A stretch of DNA of 64,000 nt from Pseudomonas putida (GCF_028682455.1 NZ_JANHLD010000001.1:372001-436000); one strand, 5' to 3'. Positions 1-8,548 are shown, numbered from the stretch's first letter. Numbers and translations are program-made. Notes: generated by a model from the sequence alone, not told the origin.

Positions 1-301
1 CACCAATGGTGGCACCGGTCTTGCCGCCCAGCTTGTTGCCGACCAGCGAGCCACCAGCCGAACCCAGGCCGCCGCCAATGGCTGCCTTGGTCTTGTTGCC
101 TTTTTTCGCGGCCATGGCGCTGCCGGTGGCACCACCGACACCGGCACCGATTGCGGCACCGGTACTGCCGCCAAGCTTCTGCCCGACCACGTTACCCAAA
201 GCACCACCCAGGCCACCGCCAAGAGCGGTCTGGCCATCGCCGGCCACGGCGCCTTGCGCGCACAGCAGGCCCAGGGTCAGGGCGGCAAGAGTCTTACGCA
301 T
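1..301 (-). CDS. Glycine-zipper protein, 3' part cut by window edge
   Basis: The reading frame starts at the ATG at 301 with MRKTLAALTLGLLCAQGAVA, a clear Sec signal peptide probably cleaved after AVA. The visible mature part is almost entirely Gly, Ala, Lys and Val/Ile in repeated GGxxGxxxG blocks (GLGGALGNVVGQKLGG and variants), the pattern of YMGG/glycine-zipper envelope proteins. The C-terminus lies outside the window. Function is not known from sequence; such proteins are exported and may associate with membranes through Gly-zipper helices. The opposite strand is also open but encodes low-complexity Pro-rich sequence, a mirror of the Gly repeats. Confidence 0.75.
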   Translation of the reverse strand, partial: MRKTLAALTLGLLCAQGAVAGDGQTALGGGLGGALGNVVGQKLGGSTGAAIGAGVGGATGSAMAAKKGNKTKAAIGGGLGSAGGSLVGNKLGGKTGATIG

Positions 302-395
302 GTGAATCAACCTCAAAGTTCGAAAGGCGCGCATTCTGCTGGCCCTGTTGCTGCGGCGCAATGCTGGCCAGTGCAGTTTGTAGAATGACGGGCAT

Positions 396-424
396 GAAAA
401 AGCCCGCATCAGGGCGGGCTTTTC
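396..424 (-). terminator. Intrinsic terminator after tRNA-Pro
   Basis: Read on the minus strand, AAAAGCCCGCC, a short loop and GCGGGCTTTTT form a GC-rich hairpin with a U-tract, 12 nt beyond the tRNA 3' end. The A-run on the other side makes it potentially bidirectional. Confidence 0.75.
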
Positions 425-435
425 GTTGAGTAATC

Positions 436-512
436 TGGTCGGAGAGACAGGATTCGAACCTGCGGCCTTCTCGTCCCGAACGAGACGCGCTACCTGGCTG
501 CGCTACACTCCG
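436..512 (-). tRNA. tRNA-Pro (anticodon CGG)
   Basis: The minus strand folds as a 77-nt tRNA. The acceptor stem is CGGAGTG with its partner, the D-arm contains AGCGCAGCCAGGTAGCGC, and the anticodon stem TCTCG/CGAGA encloses the loop TTCGGGA, giving anticodon CGG (reads CCG, proline). The T-arm has GGTTCGAATCC and CCA is encoded. An intrinsic terminator follows, so it looks monocistronic. There is no sign that a mobile element uses it as an attachment site here. Confidence 0.95.
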
Positions 513-531
513 ATGGAGAAAATATTACTCA

Positions 532-568
532 AAATTTGCTCCCCGGCAAGCCCCCTTCGGGAGGCTTG
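532..568 (-). terminator. Probable intrinsic terminator of the lipoprotein gene
   Basis: On the minus strand AAGCCTCC, a CGAA loop and GGGGGCTT form a hairpin just after the stop codon at 578, followed a few bases later by AAATTTTG. The gap between stem and T-run makes it weaker than the other terminators here. Confidence 0.5.
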
Positions 569-577
569 GCGCAGGTG

Positions 578-799
578 TCAGAGGTCCTTGACGGTACGCA
601 CCTGATCCTTGTTGATACGGGTTTGCTTGCCATCAAGTTGTTCGAATTCGTAGAAACCCGACTCTTCGTCGTACTGCGGCGTGTCGACTGCCTGGATTTC
701 TCTCCCGTCATTCAGGGTGATGACGGTTGGCGATGCACAGCCAGCCAGGGTGCCCAGACCCAGGGCGAGCAGGAAGGCGGGAAGGGTCCGTTTAATCAT
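578..799 (-). CDS. YgdI/YgdR-family small lipoprotein (DUF903)
   Basis: This 73-residue protein begins [20 protein letters not shown] followed by C, a lipoprotein signal with lipobox LAGC, so Cys21 is probably lipidated. The mature part ([20 protein letters not shown], then [20 protein letters not shown]) has the two short beta motifs of the YgdI/YgdR (DUF903) SH3-like fold. Length and layout match the family. The role is unknown; these are minor envelope lipoproteins. It is monocistronic, between tRNA-Pro and the divergent moaB. Confidence 0.88.
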   Translation of the reverse strand: MIKRTLPAFLLALGLGTLAGCASPTVITLNDGREIQAVDTPQYDEESGFYEFEQLDGKQTRINKDQVRTVKDL

Positions 800-974
800 G
801 GTGTGTCTCCAGTAAAGGATGGTGCGTATTGTCCTTGAGACGCAGTGTGGCTGCGCAAGTTCCTTGTAGATTGCAGCATAGCCCCTGCGCGGTGTTGTGG
901 ATGGGCAAAAATCCCATGTAGGGCTGTGATATAAATCCGCTGCATATTCCCCCTCAATATGGATTCAAGATCTG

Positions 975-1514
975 ATGAAAGCCAAGGCAGATGTACCTTT
1001 CGTGCCGCTGAACATCGCGGTGTTGACGGTCAGCGATACCCGTACCCTGGAAACCGATACCTCTGGCCAGATGTTCGTCGATCGTCTTACCGAAGCCGGC
1101 CATGGCCTTGCCGCACGGGTGTTGCTCAAGGACGATCTGTACAAGATCCGCGCCCAGGTAGCGACCTGGATTGCCGACGATCAGGTGCAGGTGGTGCTGA
1201 TCACCGGCGGTACCGGCTTCACTGGCCGCGACAGCACCCCTGAAGCGGTCGCTTGCCTGCTGGACAAGCAGGTCGAGGGCTTCGGTGAGCTGTTCCGGCA
1301 CATCTCTGTGGCAGACATCGGCACCTCCACCGTGCAGTCCCGCGCCTTGGCAGGGCTGGCCAATGGCACCCTGGTGTGCTGCCTGCCAGGCTCCACCAAT
1401 GCCGTGCGCACCGGCTGGGACGGCATTCTCGCCGAACAGCTGGATGCCCGTCATCGCCCCTGCAATTTCGTCACTCACCTGAAGCAGGCCGAACCCTGCG
1501 CCAGCCGTGGCTGA
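975..1514 (+). CDS. moaB: Molybdenum cofactor biosynthesis protein MoaB
   Basis: This 179-residue protein is of the MogA/MoaB family, which adenylates molybdopterin before metal insertion. The MPT-binding signatures are visible: LTVSDTRTLETDTSG near residue 20, ITGGTGFTGRDSTPEAV around residues 75-92, and LPGSTNAVRTGWDGI around residue 140. Length is typical. The stop codon overlaps the start of moeA by 8 nt, so the pair is translationally coupled. Start chosen at ATG 975; no strong Shine-Dalgarno is visible. Confidence 0.93.
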   Translation: MKAKADVPFVPLNIAVLTVSDTRTLETDTSGQMFVDRLTEAGHGLAARVLLKDDLYKIRAQVATWIADDQVQVVLITGGTGFTGRDSTPEAVACLLDKQVEGFGELFRHISVADIGTSTVQSRALAGLANGTLVCCLPGSTNAVRTGWDGILAEQLDARHRPCNFVTHLKQAEPCASRG

Positions 1515-2724
1515 GGCGCCTGTGAGCAAGCCATTGATGCCGGTCGAAGAGGCCCTCGCGCGTTTGCTGGCGCTGGCCGAGGCCGCCCCGATTGCAGGCA
1601 CCGAGACCGTCGCCCTGGCCGATGCCGAAGGTCGCGTGCTGGCCGAGGAGCTGGTTGCAAACCTCGACCTGCCGCCCTGGCCCAACAGCGCCATGGACGG
1701 CTATGCACTGCGGTTGGACGACTGGCAGGGCGAGTCGTTGCCGGTCAGCCAGCGGATCTTCGCCGGACACGCGCCGCAGCCGCTGCAGCCGGGAACCTGT
1801 GCGCGTATCTTCACCGGTGCGCCACTGCCGCCAGGTGCCGATTGCGTCGAAATGCAGGAAAACGCCGAGGTAGAGGACGATCAGCGCGTGCGCTTCACCG
1901 AGCCGCTGCGCATCGGCCAGAATGTTCGCCCGCAGGGGCAGGAGGCTCGCAAAGGGGACTCGGTGCTGGCCGCCGGTACCCGCCTGGGGCCAATCGAATT
2001 GGGCCTGGCCGCGACGCTCGGTTTTGCCGAGCTCGCGGTGGTGCGCAGGGTCAAGGTAGCCGTGCTGTCCACCGGCGATGAGCTGGTGGAGCCGGGCTTG
2101 CCGCTGGGGCCGGGGCAGATCTACAACAGTAACCGGCGATTGTTGGTGAGTTGGTTGCAACGCCTGGGGTGCGAGGTGATCGATGCCGGGATTCTTGCCG
2201 ATGACCTGCAGAAAACCCGCGATTGCCTGGCTGGCTTGCAGCACGTCGACCTGATTCTCTCGACCGGGGGCGTGTCGGTAGGCGAGGCGGATTATCTGGG
2301 GCTTGCCTTGCGCGAAGCCGGGGAGCTGGCGCTGTGGAAGCTGGCGATCAAGCCCGGCAAGCCGTTGACCTTCGGTCATTATCAAGGCGTGCCGGTCATC
2401 GGGTTACCGGGCAATCCGGCCTCGACGCTGGTGACCTTCGGGCTGCTCACGCGGCCGTACCTGCTGCGCCGCCAGGGTGTCGTCGATGTGACGCCGCTGC
2501 AGTTTGCAGTGCCTTCGGGTTTCGACTGGCCGGTAGCTGGCCATCGCCGGGAGTACCTGCGAGCACGTCTGGAGCAGGGCCAGGCCCTTATCTACAAGAA
2601 CCAGAACTCGGGCGTGCTGCGCAGTGCCGCGTGGGCCGAGGGCCTGGTGGAAGTCCGTGAGGGCACCACGCCGACCAAGGGCGACACTGTGCAGTTCATC
2701 CCCTTGAGCGAACTACTCGGCTGA
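1507..2724 (+). CDS. moeA: Molybdopterin molybdenumtransferase MoeA
   Basis: MoeA (405 residues from GTG 1507) inserts molybdate into adenylated molybdopterin. Visible motifs are PPWPNSAMDGYALR (the MoeA N-terminal signature), RIFTGAPLPPGADCVEMQE, and the MoaB-like domain with STGDELVEPG, STGGVSVGEADYLG and IGLPGNPASTLVTF. The C-terminal domain ends near VREGTTPTKGDTVQFIPLSELLG. The start is uncertain: GTG 1507 overlaps the end of moaB, and GTG 1522 or ATG 1537 are later options. The 3' end overlaps the convergent glycosyltransferase gene by 12 nt. Confidence 0.93.
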   Translation: MAEAPVSKPLMPVEEALARLLALAEAAPIAGTETVALADAEGRVLAEELVANLDLPPWPNSAMDGYALRLDDWQGESLPVSQRIFAGHAPQPLQPGTCARIFTGAPLPPGADCVEMQENAEVEDDQRVRFTEPLRIGQNVRPQGQEARKGDSVLAAGTRLGPIELGLAATLGFAELAVVRRVKVAVLSTGDELVEPGLPLGPGQIYNSNRRLLVSWLQRLGCEVIDAGILADDLQKTRDCLAGLQHVDLILSTGGVSVGEADYLGLALREAGELALWKLAIKPGKPLTFGHYQGVPVIGLPGNPASTLVTFGLLTRPYLLRRQGVVDVTPLQFAVPSGFDWPVAGHRREYLRARLEQGQALIYKNQNSGVLRSAAWAEGLVEVREGTTPTKGDTVQFIPLSELLG

Positions 2725-3960
2725 ACGGCTGAGCAGTCCATCGCTGCTCGGCTGCTCACATGCCGGCGCGCGCTGGCTCAGGCGCGCATGGACGTTCTCG
2801 AGCTGGGCAGCGGCAATGCTCCAGTCATGGCGGTCGTTGACGAACTGGCGCGCCGCCTCCGACAGTTGGCGCATGCGCCAGGGCTGGTTGAGCAATTGGG
2901 TGATCAGCAGGGCCAGTTGATCGGGGTCATCGCTGCCCAGGTAGTGCTCGCCCAGCGCTACTTGCAACCCGGACACTCCCTTGAGTGTGGTGACGACCGG
3001 CAAGCCTGCGGCCATGGCTTCCAGTACCTTGATTTTCGAACCGCCGCCATAGCGAAGCGGGGCGAAGAAAATCGCCGAGTGCCGTTGCAGCTCGCGCAGG
3101 TCGGGCAGATAACCCACCCATTCGATTCGCGGATCGGTCCAGCGCGACTTCCAGCTCTCTGGCAGCCCATACCCCACCACGGCCAGGCGCACCGCCGGGT
3201 TGCTCTGCCAGACCTGCGGCAGGATGTCTTCCAGCGCCCATTCGATGGCTTCAAGGCTGGCACCGTGCTCGAAGTTACCGACAAATAGCAGCCGCTGACT
3301 GTGCGGTGAGGGGTGAATGTCGCGAAAGTGCGTGCAGTCGACGCCGTTGATCACCAGCGATGCCGGGTTGCTGGTCAGGTGGCTGATGTGTTCGGCATCG
3401 ATAGGGCTTACCGCGACCACTTCATCGGCCTGGCTCAGCACTCGGCGTTCCCAGTGCCGATAGCGCCAGCGGTCGAAGGCATTGAAGGGGCGCAGCCACA
3501 GCGGCAGGCGGTCGTGACAGGCATCGCCTGCCGTTGATTCGATGGTGTGTTCGCTGAGTACGAAGGGCAGGCCGCGGGCTTGCAGGGCTTTTTCGAAGGG
3601 TTGGAAGCTGTAGCTGTGTTCGATCTGGATCACATCCCAGTGTTCGTCCAGCAGGTGTTCGAAGCAGTGACGCAGGTGCGGCGCAAGGCCGTTGACACTG
3701 GCCCGCATGGGATAACCGACATACAGCGCCGCGAGGACATTCAGCGGGCTGTGCAAGGGCCGCCTGGGCAACACGATCAGGCGTTCGAGCAGTGGCTCGA
3801 GCGCCTGGCGCGCAGCTTCGCTGGGAGGGATTTTCGACTGCACCAGCAAGGTGATCTGGTGGCCGCGCTGCGCCAGGCTGCGCAGCAAGTGATATTGCCG
3901 GGATTTGCCGCCGCTGGTGGTCGGCCAGGGCAGGTAGGGCAGTGTCCAGAGTACGCGCAT
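2713..3960 (-). CDS. Glycosyltransferase family 4 (GT-B fold)
   Basis: A 415-residue cytoplasmic or peripheral glycosyltransferase. The N-terminus MRVLWTLPYLPWPTTSGGKS is the glycine-rich acceptor-side loop. The nucleotide-sugar side shows LVINGVDCTHF, LLFVGNFEHGASLEAI and YGGGSKIKVLEAMAAGLPVV, the E-x7-E type motif of GT4 enzymes. The donor sugar cannot be read from sequence. It lies 62 bp downstream of a GDP-mannose-forming enzyme on the same strand, so mannosylation of an exopolysaccharide or O-antigen is a reasonable inference. Its 3' end overlaps convergent moeA. Confidence 0.85.
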   Translation of the reverse strand: MRVLWTLPYLPWPTTSGGKSRQYHLLRSLAQRGHQITLLVQSKIPPSEAARQALEPLLERLIVLPRRPLHSPLNVLAALYVGYPMRASVNGLAPHLRHCFEHLLDEHWDVIQIEHSYSFQPFEKALQARGLPFVLSEHTIESTAGDACHDRLPLWLRPFNAFDRWRYRHWERRVLSQADEVVAVSPIDAEHISHLTSNPASLVINGVDCTHFRDIHPSPHSQRLLFVGNFEHGASLEAIEWALEDILPQVWQSNPAVRLAVVGYGLPESWKSRWTDPRIEWVGYLPDLRELQRHSAIFFAPLRYGGGSKIKVLEAMAAGLPVVTTLKGVSGLQVALGEHYLGSDDPDQLALLITQLLNQPWRMRQLSEAARQFVNDRHDWSIAAAQLENVHARLSQRAPACEQPSSDGLLSRSAE

Positions 3961-4022
3961 GACCCCTTTCCTCTAGTGCCGGGCGGTGACGACATGCAGA
4001 CAACAAGGACGCGCCCAGGGTC

Positions 4023-5477
4023 TCAGCTGATGGCTGGCTCCCGGGCGCGTCCGTAGCTATCAGTAAAGCGCACGATGTCGTCCTCACCCAGGTATTCGCC
4101 ACTTTGTACTTCGATCATGACCAGGTCGATCACGCCGGGGTTGGTCAGGCGATGTACCCGCCCCGGCTTGATGAAGGTCGATTCGTTGGTGTCGAGCTGG
4201 AACTCCTGTTCACCGTTGGTCACCCGGGCAGTGCCGCTGACCACAATCCAGTGTTCGCTGCGGTGATGGTGCTTTTGCAGTGAGAGTGACGCTTGCGGGC
4301 GGACCACGATGCGCTTGATCTTGAAGCGCGGGCCTTCCTCGAGCACCGTGTAGGTGCCCCACGGGCGATCGACCGTACGGTGCAGGCGATAGGCCGTGTG
4401 GCCCTGGCGCTTCAACTGCTGGGCAATCACCTTGACCTCCTGGCTGCGCGAGGCATCGGCAACCAGCAGGGCGTCAGGTGTATCGATGATGATCAGGTTG
4501 TCCAGGCCGACGCCGCCTACCAGGCGGCGCGGCGAGTCGATGTAGCAGTTGGACACGTCGTGCAGCACGGTTTCGCCGTTGCAGCGGTTGCCCTGGGGGT
4601 CGGCTGCCTGAAGCTCGCGTACGGCCTGCCAGCAGCCGATATCGCTCCAGCCAAGCTGCGCTGGCAATACGGCGACCCGCTGAGAGGTTTCCATCACGGC
4701 GTAGTCGATGGAAATGTCGGGGACCTTGTCGAACATTGTCGCGTCGAGCTCCAGTTGCTGCTCGCCCAGGCCCTGCTTGCATGGGCTGTGTTGTATGCAC
4801 CGATTGACGGCAGCCAGCAGTTCGGGGGCGTGCTGCTCAAGCTCGGCGAGGATCGCGTCCACGCGCATGCAGAACATGCCGGCATTCCACAGATGCTGGC
4901 CCCCCTGCAGATACGCTTGGGCGCGGGTGGCATCGGGCTTTTCGACAAAGTGCGCGACCCTGTAGCCATTCCCGGTCAGCGGCTGGCCTTTTTCGATGTA
5001 GCCAAAACCGGTTTCTGCACGGTCGGGAACCAGGCCGAACGTTGTCAGCCAACCTTGCGCCGCCAGTGTGCGAGCCTCGCTGACGGCGCGCTCGAAGGCA
5101 GCGGTGTCGGTAATCAGGTGGTCGGCTGGCAGTACCAGCAATTGGGCGTCTTCGCCATGCAGGTGCGCGCAGTGCAGGGCTGCGGCGGCAATGGCGGGCG
5201 CCGTATTGCGCCCGAACGGCTCGAGGATAAAGTCCAGGTCCAGGCCGGTCTGGTTCACCTGGCGGTATTCATCCAGCGTACGGAAGTACACGTCACGGTG
5301 GGTCACGGTCAGCACGCGCTCAATGCCGGACAGTTTGCCAGCGCGCGAAAAGGTTTTTTGCAGCAGGCTCTGGCCATCGGGCAGGCGCATGAAGGGCTTG
5401 GGCATGGCTTCGCGGGAAACGGGCCAAAGCCGGGTGCCGGCGCCACCAGCGATGATGCAGGGAATCAGAGCGCTCAT
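4023..5477 (-). CDS. Mannose-1-phosphate guanylyltransferase / mannose-6-phosphate isomerase
   Basis: The 484-residue protein has the two-domain layout of AlgA/ManC/PslB/WbpW. The N-terminal pyrophosphorylase domain has IPCIIAGGAGTRLWPVSRE then MPKPF, the GTP and sugar-phosphate binding signature, and FVEKPD near residue 180. The C-terminal cupin type II isomerase domain has RPWGTYTVLEEG, KHHHRSEHWIVVSGTA and FIKPGRVHRLTNPG. It makes GDP-mannose from mannose-6-phosphate. P. putida carries several paralogues, so no symbol is given. It is first in a two-gene unit with the glycosyltransferase and is divergent from yegS. Confidence 0.9.
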   Translation of the reverse strand: MSALIPCIIAGGAGTRLWPVSREAMPKPFMRLPDGQSLLQKTFSRAGKLSGIERVLTVTHRDVYFRTLDEYRQVNQTGLDLDFILEPFGRNTAPAIAAAALHCAHLHGEDAQLLVLPADHLITDTAAFERAVSEARTLAAQGWLTTFGLVPDRAETGFGYIEKGQPLTGNGYRVAHFVEKPDATRAQAYLQGGQHLWNAGMFCMRVDAILAELEQHAPELLAAVNRCIQHSPCKQGLGEQQLELDATMFDKVPDISIDYAVMETSQRVAVLPAQLGWSDIGCWQAVRELQAADPQGNRCNGETVLHDVSNCYIDSPRRLVGGVGLDNLIIIDTPDALLVADASRSQEVKVIAQQLKRQGHTAYRLHRTVDRPWGTYTVLEEGPRFKIKRIVVRPQASLSLQKHHHRSEHWIVVSGTARVTNGEQEFQLDTNESTFIKPGRVHRLTNPGVIDLVMIEVQSGEYLGEDDIVRFTDSYGRAREPAIS

Positions 5478-5544
5478 TCTACGGCCTTGAAGTCAGTGCA
5501 CTGGAGCTACAGTGCAGGATGGGTATTAGGAAACGGAAAGGAGT

Positions 5545-5558
5545 GTCAATAAAATGTC
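5545..5558. promoter_or_regulatory. Possible FleQ-type box
   Basis: GTCAATAAAATGTC differs at two positions from the FleQ consensus GTCAATAAATTGAC as I recall it. It lies about 70-80 bp upstream of the GDP-mannose gene start, a plausible place for exopolysaccharide control by a c-di-GMP-responsive regulator. The assignment is inference from one imperfect match. Confidence 0.3.
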
Positions 5559-5575
5559 ACTCTTGTTGTTTGTAT

Positions 5576-5625
5576 TAAGTATGGCCAATTATTTGTCGAG
5601 TGCTGGGTCCAAATGGCCATACTTA
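5576..5625. repeat. Long dyad between manC-like gene and yegS
   Basis: TAAGTATGGCCA (5576-5587) and TGGCCATACTTA (5614-5625) form a perfect 12-bp inverted repeat separated by 26 nt, in an AT-rich stretch between two divergent genes. There is no T-tract on either side, so it is more likely a protein-binding dyad than a terminator. The rest of the 267-bp intergenic region holds nothing else recognisable. Confidence 0.55.
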
Positions 5626-5744
5626 CAATTTTGTATGAAGAGGTGCCTGGGAATTATCCGTTACATCGACCGCAAGGTGTGCAGCATTCGCTCATTTGCG
5701 CAGGTCCAAATGCGCTCGAGGGACTTGATTAAGTGGGAGACACT

Positions 5745-6644
5745 ATGGCGCAGCGCAAGGCTTTGATGATCCTGCATGGCAAGCAAGCCATGAACGAGCA
5801 GGTGCGGGCGGCCGTTGTCGCCATGCGTGAACGCGGTTGGCAGTTGGATGTGCGAGTGACCTGGGAGGGCGGTGATGCCGCGCGTTTGGTCGAGGAGGCC
5901 CTGGCAGCCGGGTACGGTCATCTGGTGGCTGGCGGCGGCGATGGCACCTTGCGTGACGTCGCCGAGGCCATGGCCCGGGCCCGTACCCAGGCCAGCCTGG
6001 TGCTTCTGCCGCTAGGCACGGCCAATGATTTTGCGCGCGCCGCCGGCATACCGCTGGAACCCGATCAGGCGTTGGCACTGCTGGAGGTGCCCGCCACGGC
6101 CATCGACCTGGGGCAGGTCGGCGAGCAGGTATTTCTCAATATGGCCACTGGCGGCTTTGGCAGCCAGGTAACGGCCAATACCTCTGAAGACCTGAAGAAG
6201 GTATTAGGCGCGGCAGCCTACCTGTTCACGGGCTTGTCCCGCTTCAGCGAGCTCAGTGCGGCCTCGGTGGAGCTGCACGGCCCGGATTTCAAATGGCGCG
6301 GAGACCTGTTGGCGCTGGGAATCGGCAACGGCCGCCAGGCAGGGGGTGGGCATGTGCTGTGCCCCGAGGCACTGGTGGATGACGGGTTACTGGACATCAG
6401 TATTCTGCCGGCGCCACAGGAAGTGGTGGGCGCCTTGCGTAGCTTGCTCAGCGATGGACTGGGCCTTGAAAACATGTTGGTGCGGGCGCGTCTGCCGTGG
6501 GTCGAGATCAAATGCTCGCAAGGCCTGGACATCAACCTGGACGGAGAGCCGTTGCAAGGGGACAGCCTGCGCTTCGAGGTGCTGGCAGCGGCGTTGCGGG
6601 TGCACCTGCCGGTCGGATCGCCGCTGCTCAGTCGTCGAGGCTGA
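5745..6644 (+). CDS. yegS: Lipid kinase YegS
   Basis: A 299-residue diacylglycerol-kinase-fold protein. The nucleotide-binding motif GGGDGTLRDV lies near residue 60 and LPLGTANDFARAAG near residue 90, both diagnostic for the family. ALGIGNGRQAGGG and the C-terminal INLDGEPLQG are also typical. YegS phosphorylates lipids such as phosphatidylglycerol in vitro; the physiological role is unclear. ATG 5745 is preferred to GTG 5733 because GGGAGA lies five bases upstream of it and MAQRKALMILHGKQ fits the family N-terminus. The 3' end overlaps the convergent response-regulator gene. Confidence 0.92.
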   Translation: MAQRKALMILHGKQAMNEQVRAAVVAMRERGWQLDVRVTWEGGDAARLVEEALAAGYGHLVAGGGDGTLRDVAEAMARARTQASLVLLPLGTANDFARAAGIPLEPDQALALLEVPATAIDLGQVGEQVFLNMATGGFGSQVTANTSEDLKKVLGAAAYLFTGLSRFSELSAASVELHGPDFKWRGDLLALGIGNGRQAGGGHVLCPEALVDDGLLDISILPAPQEVVGALRSLLSDGLGLENMLVRARLPWVEIKCSQGLDINLDGEPLQGDSLRFEVLAAALRVHLPVGSPLLSRRG

Positions 6645-7287
6645 TGATCTGCTCGCGTACGGCGAACAGCACAAGACCTGCCACGTCATAGATCTGCAGG
6701 CGTTTCATGATCTGTGAGCGGTGGGTTTCGACGGTCTTGATGCTCAAGCCCAGCCCTTGGGCGATTTCTCGGGTGGACTTGCCGCGCACGATCAGGCGCA
6801 GGATTTCCAGCTGGCGGGCCGTCAGGTTGTGGTTTTCGGTGGCGGGCGGCTTGCCGGTCTGGGCTCGCAGCAGGGCCTGGTTGATTACGGTGTGGGCAAT
6901 CGCAGGGCTCAGGTAACGCTCGTTGCTGCGCAGCGCCGCCAATGCCTGTTCCAGTTCGGTGGCCGTGGTGTCCTTGAGCAGGTAGCCATGGGCGCCGCTT
7001 TCCAGGGCCTGCATGATCAGTTCGGGGTCGGTGTGCATCGACAGGATCAGCACCTTGCTGCGACAGCCGCTGGCGCGCAGGCAGCCGAGGGCTTGCAAGC
7101 CGCTGGTCGAGCGCATGGAAATGTCCAGCAGGACGATATCCGGGTCCAGTTGCTCGACCAGCTCGACGACCTGGCTGCCATCGTCGCCTTCGCCAATCAC
7201 GGTGTACCCGGGGATGTCCGACACCAGGGCGCGGACTCCGGCGCGAATCAGTGAGTGGTCGTCCACCAGCAGCAATTTACAGGTCAT
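6628..7287 (-). CDS. NarL/FixJ-type response regulator
   Basis: A 219-residue two-domain regulator. The receiver domain has the acidic pair in LLLVDDHSLIRAG, the phospho-acceptor Asp55 in IVLLDISM and the Lys of YLLKD. The C-terminal LuxR-type helix-turn-helix is LTARQLEILRLIVRGKST through GLSIKTVETHRSQIMKRL. The start codon overlaps the stop of the upstream kinase gene by 4 nt, so the pair is coupled and almost certainly cognate. The signal and target genes are unknown. Confidence 0.9.
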   Translation of the reverse strand: MTCKLLLVDDHSLIRAGVRALVSDIPGYTVIGEGDDGSQVVELVEQLDPDIVLLDISMRSTSGLQALGCLRASGCRSKVLILSMHTDPELIMQALESGAHGYLLKDTTATELEQALAALRSNERYLSPAIAHTVINQALLRAQTGKPPATENHNLTARQLEILRLIVRGKSTREIAQGLGLSIKTVETHRSQIMKRLQIYDVAGLVLFAVREQIISLDD

Positions 7288-8174
7288 GGGGCGGTACTTG
7301 TCTTGGCGCGTTCGAGGGTGCGCGGCGGCCAGGGAAACAAGGCATGGATCCGGGTGCCTTGGCCAGGTTGGCTGCTGACCGACAGGTTGCCACCGAGCAA
7401 GGTGGCGCGTTCGGCCATGCCGGCCATGCCCCGTTGCCCTTCGTCGGCTGGGTTGCTGGCGGGCAAGAACCCCTGGCCGTCATCGTCGATCGTCAATGAC
7501 AATCCTTCAGGCAGGCGTTGGATGCGTACTAGCAGGTTGCCGGCGCGGGCATGGCGCAGCATGTTGGTTACCGCTTCCTGGGTGATGCGGAAGGCCGCGA
7601 TGGCCATCTCCTCGGGTACGCCACCCAGGCGCTGGCGGCACTCCAGGCTCCAGTTGACGTCGGTGTTCTCCAGGGTTCGCAGCAAATGCGCGCGCAGACT
7701 GGCCTCCAGCCCCAGGCTGGCAAGCTGGCGCGGGTTGAGTATGGCTGCAACGTCGCGCACGTTGGCCAGGGTGTCATCCAGTGTGCTGAGCAGGGTGCTG
7801 CATTGCGCCTGCAACTCGTTCGGCGCGCGACGTTGCAGCCAGCTGACCTGGAGTTTTGCTGCAGTCAGCAGTTGACCGATTTCGTCGTGAAGCTCGCGGC
7901 TCAGGCGCTGGCGCTCGTTTTCCTGGACTTTGAGCAGGCGATCGGCAAGTTCGGCTGGGCGCATGGCAATCGTGCGTGCCCAGTGGCGCAGGTGGCAGCC
8001 GATGCTCAACATCGCCACCAGGTGCAGGGCCATCACGCTGGCAGGCATCGGTTGGCCGCTCAGGTACAGCGCCAGGTTGGCAATGATCGAGGCCAGGCAC
8101 AGAAGCGCGGTCGACCAGCGCAACAGGGCGGCCCCGGGACGCCAGTGCGTGAGTGTCTTGAGGCTTGTGAGCAT
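7284..8174 (-). CDS. Two-component sensor histidine kinase (HisKA_3 type)
   Basis: From ATG 8174 the protein has 296 residues. The N-terminal 75 residues hold two hydrophobic segments (ALLRWSTALLCLASIIANLALYL and a second near VMALHLVAMLSIG), followed by the dimerisation/phospho-acceptor motif RLSRELHDEIGQLL with the phosphorylated His near residue 96. The ATPase part shows ITQEAVTNMLRHA and LTIDDDGQGF, then GMAGMAERATLLGG. There is no periplasmic sensor domain, so the signal may be sensed in the membrane or cytoplasm. Upstream GTG 8189 and TTG 8216 are alternative starts. Confidence 0.88.
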   Translation of the reverse strand: MLTSLKTLTHWRPGAALLRWSTALLCLASIIANLALYLSGQPMPASVMALHLVAMLSIGCHLRHWARTIAMRPAELADRLLKVQENERQRLSRELHDEIGQLLTAAKLQVSWLQRRAPNELQAQCSTLLSTLDDTLANVRDVAAILNPRQLASLGLEASLRAHLLRTLENTDVNWSLECRQRLGGVPEEMAIAAFRITQEAVTNMLRHARAGNLLVRIQRLPEGLSLTIDDDGQGFLPASNPADEGQRGMAGMAERATLLGGNLSVSSQPGQGTRIHALFPWPPRTLERAKTSTAP

Positions 8175-8224
8175 AGAAAATGAAGCCACTGAAATTTCGC
8201 TATCGAAGTCTTGCAATGGTCAAG

Positions 8225-8449
8225 CTAGAGGCGTTGCCGTATTGCCTTCAATAATAGTTGACGGTCGTTGTCGGGCGCGTTGATGAAAGGCGTGTGACAA
8301 ATGAAGGAATCGAAATATCGGTCAACCCAAGTGTAAAAGTCATCCTGCGGTGTGCATGGTATCACTTCAAATACAAATGGTCGCGGACTCCTATAACTGT
8401 CTGAATCATCAGGTTTTACGGGCGGGTAGAGAGGTTCCGGCGCGCGCAC
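8225..8449 (-). CDS. Small hypothetical protein (uncertain)
   Basis: A possible 74-residue protein from a GTG at 8449, ending just before the kinase gene. It is rich in Pro, Asp and aromatic residues (DFYTWVDRYFDSFICHTPF), unlike random GC-rich frames, and base composition is lower in GC than the neighbours. No Shine-Dalgarno, signal peptide or known domain is visible. It may be a remnant or a spurious frame. Confidence 0.3.
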   Translation of the reverse strand: MRAPEPLYPPVKPDDSDSYRSPRPFVFEVIPCTPQDDFYTWVDRYFDSFICHTPFINAPDNDRQLLLKAIRQRL

Positions 8450-8548
8450 TGGCCTAGCACTTTGCCATCAGCTGGAAGCGCAAAAAAACTATTACAAGAT
8501 GAATTAGATCAGCAGTTTCGCGAGCGCGAACAAGTGATCGGTGTGTAG
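8405..8548 (+). pseudogene. Possible C-terminal gene fragment
   Basis: An open stretch with no start codon ends in KKLLQDELDQQFREREQVIGV, a protein-like charged helical tail, before TAG at 8546. Composition is AT-richer than the neighbours. It overlaps the small minus-strand frame, so at most one is real. Together 8217-8619 is best read as decayed DNA between the kinase gene and the pseudo-Hpt gene; nothing else is seen there. Confidence 0.25.

Noticed and set aside
6..305. Plus-strand 99-residue Pro-rich frame
   Set aside because: It mirrors the Gly-zipper protein on the minus strand, which has a clear signal peptide and typical repeats.
436..512. tRNA-Pro as an island attachment site
   Set aside because: No integrase, direct repeat or foreign composition lies beside it; the island uses the phosphatase gene instead.
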